A stretch of DNA of 25,905 bases, taken from Caryophanales bacterium UBA2753 (GTDB lineage Bacteria > Bacillota_I > Bacilli_A > RFN20 > CAG-826). A model generated the notes under the pieces. The model saw nothing but the letters and a program-made list of their open reading frames with translations, was not told the origin of the DNA and searched no databases. Shown here one piece after another: positions 22,674-25,905 of the stretch. Position 1 is the first letter of the stretch. Every line of letters starts with the position of its first letter. Both the position numbers and the translations under genes were made by a program. The stretch is from NCBI GenBank assembly GCA_002353275.1, contig DEJH01000030.1, forward strand, positions 1 through 25,905. Reading direction: 5' to 3'.

Positions 22674-23489
22674 ATGGTTAAAAGATTTTGTGCTGAAGCT
22701 GTTGCGACAATGATTCTTGTCTTAGCTGGTTGTGGTGCTGCTATGTCATTCACATTTGCTGGTATGGCTGGAACTCCTGCCGCTACTGTCGGTATTGCTG
22801 GAGCATTTGGTGTTTCTATCTTAATGCTTGCTTACACTGTTGGTCCTATCAGTGGTGGCCATGCTAACCCAGCTGTTTCTATCGCTAAAGCCATCAACAA
22901 AGAAATCACTTGGAAAGAATGTGGATATTATGTCTGCGCTCAAATTTTAGGTGCTTTCGTTGGTTCTTTACTCTTAGCCCTTGTTATGTGGGCTTGGAAG
23001 AGCGGTGTTAGCGGTGCTAATGGCTTATATGTGGCTGGTTATGCTGGATATGCTGATTGGAATAAAACCTTCTGGCAAGATGGTGTTGTTTGGGCAAACG
23101 TTGAACAAACAGTCCATGGAACTCCATTATTTATGAACGTGATGCTCTGTACAATGGCAGAAATGGGCTTAACATTCTTATTTGTCTTCACCGTTTTAGG
23201 TGTTACTAATAAGAAAGAATGGTCCAATATTGCCGGAATTGTCATCGCATTAGCTTTATTTGGCACTCACTTAATTGGAATTCCATTAACTGGAACATCT
23301 GTTAACCCAGCTAGAGCATTATCTGCTTTAGTCTTCTCTATGTTCAATGGAGTTGACCTTGCTTATAAAGGATTAAGCTTAATCCCAGCTTTACTTGGAC
23401 CAGTATTAGGTGCTGTTGCTGCTGCTAGCGCTTACAAAGGTTTCTTCGGTAAGAAAAAAGAAGAAAAAACTGAAGCTGCTGCTGAATAA
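22674..23489 (+). CDS. AqpZ-type aquaporin
   Basis: The 271-residue channel has the two family signatures GGHANPAVSI (NPA 65-67) and TSVNPAR (211-214). By alignment with AqpZ the selectivity-filter residues are Phe45, His199, Thr208 and Arg214, the water-selective set. The second NPA is followed by Arg-Ala rather than the Arg-Asp of glycerol facilitators. Water is therefore the likely substrate. The protein is about 40 residues longer than AqpZ, through an enlarged loop (about 108-150) and a Lys/Glu/Ala-rich tail. I chose the ATG at 22674 with AAAGGAAG upstream; the frame is open back to 22590 but that crosses a terminator and the promoter. Confidence 0.93.
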   Translation: MVKRFCAEAVATMILVLAGCGAAMSFTFAGMAGTPAATVGIAGAFGVSILMLAYTVGPISGGHANPAVSIAKAINKEITWKECGYYVCAQILGAFVGSLLLALVMWAWKSGVSGANGLYVAGYAGYADWNKTFWQDGVVWANVEQTVHGTPLFMNVMLCTMAEMGLTFLFVFTVLGVTNKKEWSNIAGIVIALALFGTHLIGIPLTGTSVNPARALSALVFSMFNGVDLAYKGLSLIPALLGPVLGAVAAASAYKGFFGKKKEEKTEAAAE

Positions 23490-23513
23490 TTGATTATTTA
23501 ATCATTTAACATA

Positions 23514-23546
23514 AAAGGACGAAAATTAAACATTCGTTCTTTTTTG
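23514..23546 (+). terminator. Terminator after the aquaporin gene
   Basis: AAAGGACGAA (23514-23523) pairs with TTCGTTCTTT (23533-23542) with one G-U, followed by TTTTG. A short palindrome TGATTA-TT-TAATCA precedes it at 23491-23504. Confidence 0.8.
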
Positions 23547-23558
23547 TTTTCAATTTTA

Positions 23559-23586
23559 TTGAATATAAATATTAATAATATATAAT
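23559..23586 (+). promoter_or_regulatory. Promoter of the HTH-trpB operon
   Basis: TTGAAT (23559-23564) and TATAAT (23581-23586) are 16 bases apart. Confidence 0.7.
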
Positions 23587-23587
23587 A

Positions 23588-23604
23588 GGTATAAATAATA
23601 TACC
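23588..23604. promoter_or_regulatory. Operator-like inverted repeat at the HTH-trpB start site
   Basis: GGTATA-AATAA-TATACC has exact 6-bp arms and covers the expected transcription start near 23593. It is a natural binding site for the HTH domain encoded just downstream. Confidence 0.6.
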
Positions 23605-23621
23605 GAAAGGACAATAAAGGT

Positions 23622-25037
23622 ATGAAATATTTATCCGTAAAAGAAATTAGTGAAAAGTGGAATATTAATGAAAGGAGAGTGCGCGCTCTTCTTCAAGATA
23701 AGCGTATTGAAGGAGCGATATATGAAAACCATCGTTATCTCATTCCTATAAACGCATCTAAGCCATTAGATAGAAGAGTAAAGGGACAAAGATTATTTGA
23801 AGATTCACCATTAAAAGGAATGGATTTCGATTTTAAGAACTACCGTAAGAAATATCCAACCGAAGATGGCTATTTTGGCCGATATGGTGGTTGTTATCTT
23901 CCTAAAAACCTTCAAAAAGCAATGGATGAAATCTATGAAGGATATTTAACAATCGCTAAAAGTGCAAAATTCATAAATGAACTTCGAGAAATTAGAAAGA
24001 ATTATCAAGGTAGACCTACTCCGATATATCACTGTCAAAATCTTTCTAATTATTTAGGAAAGGTACAAATATATCTTAAAAGAGAAGATCTTAATCATGG
24101 TGGTGCTCATAAATTAAATAACGCCATGGGACAAGCTTTACTCGCTAAATATTTAGGTAAAACTAAGTTAATTGCTGAAACAGGAGCAGGAAGCCATGGC
24201 TCTGCTGTAGCAATGGCGGCAGCATATTTCGGATTAAAATGTGATATCTATATGGGAGAAGTTGATATAGAGAAGCAAGCTCCAAACGTCGCTAGAATCA
24301 AAGTTTTAGGTGGAAATGTAATTCCGGTCAAGGAAGGAACAAAAACCCTTAAAGAAGCGGTAGATGCGGCCTTTAATGCCTATGCGAAAGAATATAAGAA
24401 CGCATTTTACGTTATTGGTAGTGCGGTTGGTCCTCATCCATATCCATTAATGGTGAGAGATTTTCAAGATATTATTGGGGTTGAAGCAAAAAGACAATTC
24501 ATAGAAATGACTGGAGAACTTCCTGATATAGTTACCGCCTGCGTTGGTGGAGGAAGTAACGCTATTGGAATGTTTGAAGCGTTTTTAGAAGAACCAGTGA
24601 ATATTGTCGGAGTGGAAGCTTTAGGTAGTGGTAAAGAAATTGGGAAAAACGCTGCGACAATGACTTTTGGCAAAGAAAATATATTACATGGCTTTAATTC
24701 GTTAGTAATCACTAAAGATAATGGAGAAATTGGAGACGCTTATTCTATCGCTAGTGGTTTAGATTATCCTGGAGTTGGTCCAGAACACGCTTTCTTAAAA
24801 GAAATTGGAAGAGTGAATTATGTTGGAGTAACGGATGATGAAGCTGCTGAAGCATTCTTCTTATTGTCTCGACTCGAAGGTATTATCCCCGCAATTGAAT
24901 CAGCTCACGCTTTAGCGTATGCTATTAAATGCGCTAGAAGCATGAAAAGTGGATCGATTCTTGTTTGCTTAAGTGGACGAGGAGACAAAGACATGGATTA
25001 TATGTTAAAGAGATATCCACACATGTTTCTAAAATAA
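23622..25037 (+). CDS. trpB: Tryptophan synthase beta chain fused to an N-terminal helix-turn-helix
   Basis: The 471-residue protein joins two parts in one uninterrupted frame. Residues 1-55 (YLSVKEISEKWNINERRVRALL, then RYLIPINASKPLD) match the small excisionase/MerR-like HTH proteins common in Firmicutes. Residues about 70-471 are a complete TrpB: FGRYGGCYLP, KREDLNHGGAHK with PLP lysine Lys164, AETGAG with catalytic Glu186, phosphate-binding GGGSN (309-313) and LSGRGDKD (Ser451). TrpB condenses indole with serine to tryptophan. No trpA or other trp gene is adjacent. Where the serine-carboxylate loop usually reads AGQHG it reads AGSHG (Ser191). The start follows AAAGGA by 11 bases; an internal start at Met67 has no properly spaced ribosome site. 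A regulatory or indole-salvage role is inferred. Confidence 0.9.
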   Translation: MKYLSVKEISEKWNINERRVRALLQDKRIEGAIYENHRYLIPINASKPLDRRVKGQRLFEDSPLKGMDFDFKNYRKKYPTEDGYFGRYGGCYLPKNLQKAMDEIYEGYLTIAKSAKFINELREIRKNYQGRPTPIYHCQNLSNYLGKVQIYLKREDLNHGGAHKLNNAMGQALLAKYLGKTKLIAETGAGSHGSAVAMAAAYFGLKCDIYMGEVDIEKQAPNVARIKVLGGNVIPVKEGTKTLKEAVDAAFNAYAKEYKNAFYVIGSAVGPHPYPLMVRDFQDIIGVEAKRQFIEMTGELPDIVTACVGGGSNAIGMFEAFLEEPVNIVGVEALGSGKEIGKNAATMTFGKENILHGFNSLVITKDNGEIGDAYSIASGLDYPGVGPEHAFLKEIGRVNYVGVTDDEAAEAFFLLSRLEGIIPAIESAHALAYAIKCARSMKSGSILVCLSGRGDKDMDYMLKRYPHMFLK

Positions 25038-25052
25038 AGGAGATAACATCAA

Positions 25053-25694
25053 ATGGCTCAAATTGATAAAGAATATTTCAATGTTGAAGAATCGATAAAA
25101 CAAAACAAAGTCGAAGATATATTAGGAAAAGACGAAGAAGTATTAGTCTCTTTAAAACCTAATCGTAAAGTTTATATCTTGGAATCTATTTTTAAAGGAC
25201 TTCCTATTGCTTTAATTTGGGGTGGAGTTGACGCTTTTGCGATTTATATGATTATTTCTTCTGGAGCTTTTGCTGAAGGTGGAATGATTTTCTTCTTTAT
25301 TCTTTTCTTTGGTTTACATCTAATTCCTGTTTGGTTTTATATCGCTTCTATTATTAAGAAAGTCGTTGGATATAAAAATATCTCTTATACATTTACTGAC
25401 AAAAGAATTATTGTTCGTAGTGGTTTAATCGGAATTGATTTTAGATATTTGTATTATCCAGATATTGATTCTGTTAATGTCAAAGTTGGCATTTTTGATC
25501 GATTGTTTAAAGTTGGAGATATTCATATCCAAGGAAACACCCAACATATCGTCGTGGAAGATGTCTCTGCTCCATATATTTACGCAGATAAAATCCAGAC
25601 TATTGTCCGAGATTTAAAAGCAGATATGAATTTCCCTAACGATCTAAGACCAGAAGAGAATCACGGCTATAACACTAAATATAAGGCTAAGTGA
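25053..25694 (+). CDS. PH-domain (bPH_2) membrane protein, 3' end altered by IS insertion
   Basis: The 213-residue protein has a charged N-terminus, two membrane helices (about 49-70 and 77-100) and a bacterial PH domain (about 107-165: ISYTFTDKRIIVRSGLIG then FRYLYYPDIDSV). Such proteins sit in the membrane with the PH domain in the cytosol; their role is unknown. The start follows AAAGGAG by 9 bases and lies 15 bases after the trpB stop, so both form an operon. The stop codon TGA (25692-25694) is part of the terminal GTGAC of the IS200/IS605 right end. The original C-terminus is therefore lost or altered by an unknown amount, but the PH domain is complete. Confidence 0.85.
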   Translation: MAQIDKEYFNVEESIKQNKVEDILGKDEEVLVSLKPNRKVYILESIFKGLPIALIWGGVDAFAIYMIISSGAFAEGGMIFFFILFFGLHLIPVWFYIASIIKKVVGYKNISYTFTDKRIIVRSGLIGIDFRYLYYPDIDSVNVKVGIFDRLFKVGDIHIQGNTQHIVVEDVSAPYIYADKIQTIVRDLKADMNFPNDLRPEENHGYNTKYKAK

Positions 25695-25830
25695 CATCCT
25701 CCCCCACTTATAGAAGATGGGGGCTTCCCACTCAAGAAATCTAATGATTTCAGTATCAATGGGCTATCCCCGAGAGTCCCTCGGTTAAGTTTGTTTTATA
25801 TAAGACAAACAACTTGTTTATTGTTATTTA
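25691..25830 (-). ncRNA. Omega-RNA (reRNA) scaffold region of the TnpB element
   Basis: In IS605 elements the RNA that guides TnpB covers the end of tnpB and the right end, and its guide is the flanking DNA past the terminus. Here the minus strand carries hairpins CCGAG-GGACT-CTCGG and CCCCCA/TGGGGG, then TCAC at the terminus. The guide would be the complement of roughly 25671-25690, the last codons of the PH gene. The 5' end of the RNA cannot be seen. Confidence 0.65.
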
Positions 25831-25905
25831 ATTAGAAGGATTAATAACCATTCTCATCCCTTCTTTTTTGATGTTTATCGCAGCATTATGGTCTCGATTA
25901 TGTTT
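25828..25905 (-). CDS. tnpB: TnpB RNA-guided nuclease, C-terminal fragment
   Basis: The last 25 codons of TnpB read KHNRDHNAAINIKKEGMRMV, then INPSN and TAA. The NRDHNAAINI block is the third RuvC motif, with its catalytic aspartate, and the EG-hydrophobic ending is typical. TnpB is the RNA-guided nuclease that helps IS605 elements persist after excision. The rest lies outside the window, so whether the gene is intact is unknown. Confidence 0.85.
   Translation of the reverse strand, partial: KHNRDHNAAINIKKEGMRMVINPSN

Larger units (their letters stand above)
25691..25905 (-). mobile_element. Right end of an IS200/IS605-family element
   Basis: The plus-strand GTGACATCCTCCCCC marks the right terminus, which on the element strand ends in TCAC. 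Inside lie the characteristic CCCCCA/TGGGGG hairpin (25701-25723) and the TnpB C-terminus. The left end is beyond the window. Confidence 0.85.

Noticed and set aside
1..25905. CRISPR array or integrase/prophage
   Set aside because: No regularly spaced repeat series, cas-like gene, integrase or phage structural gene was seen.

Overview
This window looks like a piece of a low-GC Gram-positive chromosome. The AT-rich codon use, AGGAG-type ribosome sites, short intergenic gaps, intrinsic terminators and sortase-free surface proteins with Ig-like domains suggest a gut Bacilli lineage near the Erysipelotrichales/RF39/Acholeplasma branch. That placement is inferred from style, not from a marker gene. 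All tryptophans are TGG. Of 19 intact native stop codons, 14 are TAA, 5 are TAG and none is TGA.

Left part (1-2540): the 5' end of an ISL3-type transposase lies on the minus strand. It is followed by tRNA-Leu(CAA), the thyA-folA pair with tRNA-Thr(CGT) directly behind it, tRNA-Val(GAC) and tRNA-Gly(CCC). Next (2540-6000) is an accessory patch. It holds a HipA/CtkA-like kinase behind a leader with a 12-bp direct repeat and a terminator, an AAA+/DUF4143 ATPase flanked by two identical 27-bp terminator copies, and a minus-strand protein made of three NUMOD1-like repeats without a nuclease.

Surface region (6000-12370): a promoter whose 17-bp spacer is almost entirely CTT triplets drives a roughly 350-nt leader that can fold extensively, followed by a 1174-residue membrane-anchored Ig-like surface protein. 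A lipoprotein with CxxC repeats follows. From 12400 to 17911 a compact run encodes a MATE exporter, an ECF S component, a Nudix hydrolase, a HAD-IIA phosphatase, an MFS/GPH-like sugar transporter and a glycerophosphodiester phosphodiesterase, ended by one terminator.

Right part (17950-25905): a zinc-type ArsR/SmtB repressor overlaps a P1B-2 Zn/Cd exporter, with tRNA-Arg(TCG) 10 nt behind. Next come a Schlafen-AlbA_2 regulator with repeated operator-like boxes, a TfoX-N protein, a 25-codon remnant of another AAA ATPase and an AqpZ-type aquaporin. The last operon pairs a tryptophan synthase beta chain carrying an N-terminal excisionase/MerR-like helix-turn-helix with a PH-domain membrane protein. 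An IS200/IS605 right end (TnpB C-terminus plus omega-RNA region) abuts that operon and supplies the stop codon of the PH gene.

The strongest candidates for something new are the HTH-TrpB fusion with an inverted repeat at its own start site, and the triplet-repeat promoter with structured leader in front of the large surface protein. The kinase with its repeat-plus-terminator leader is a third, weaker candidate.
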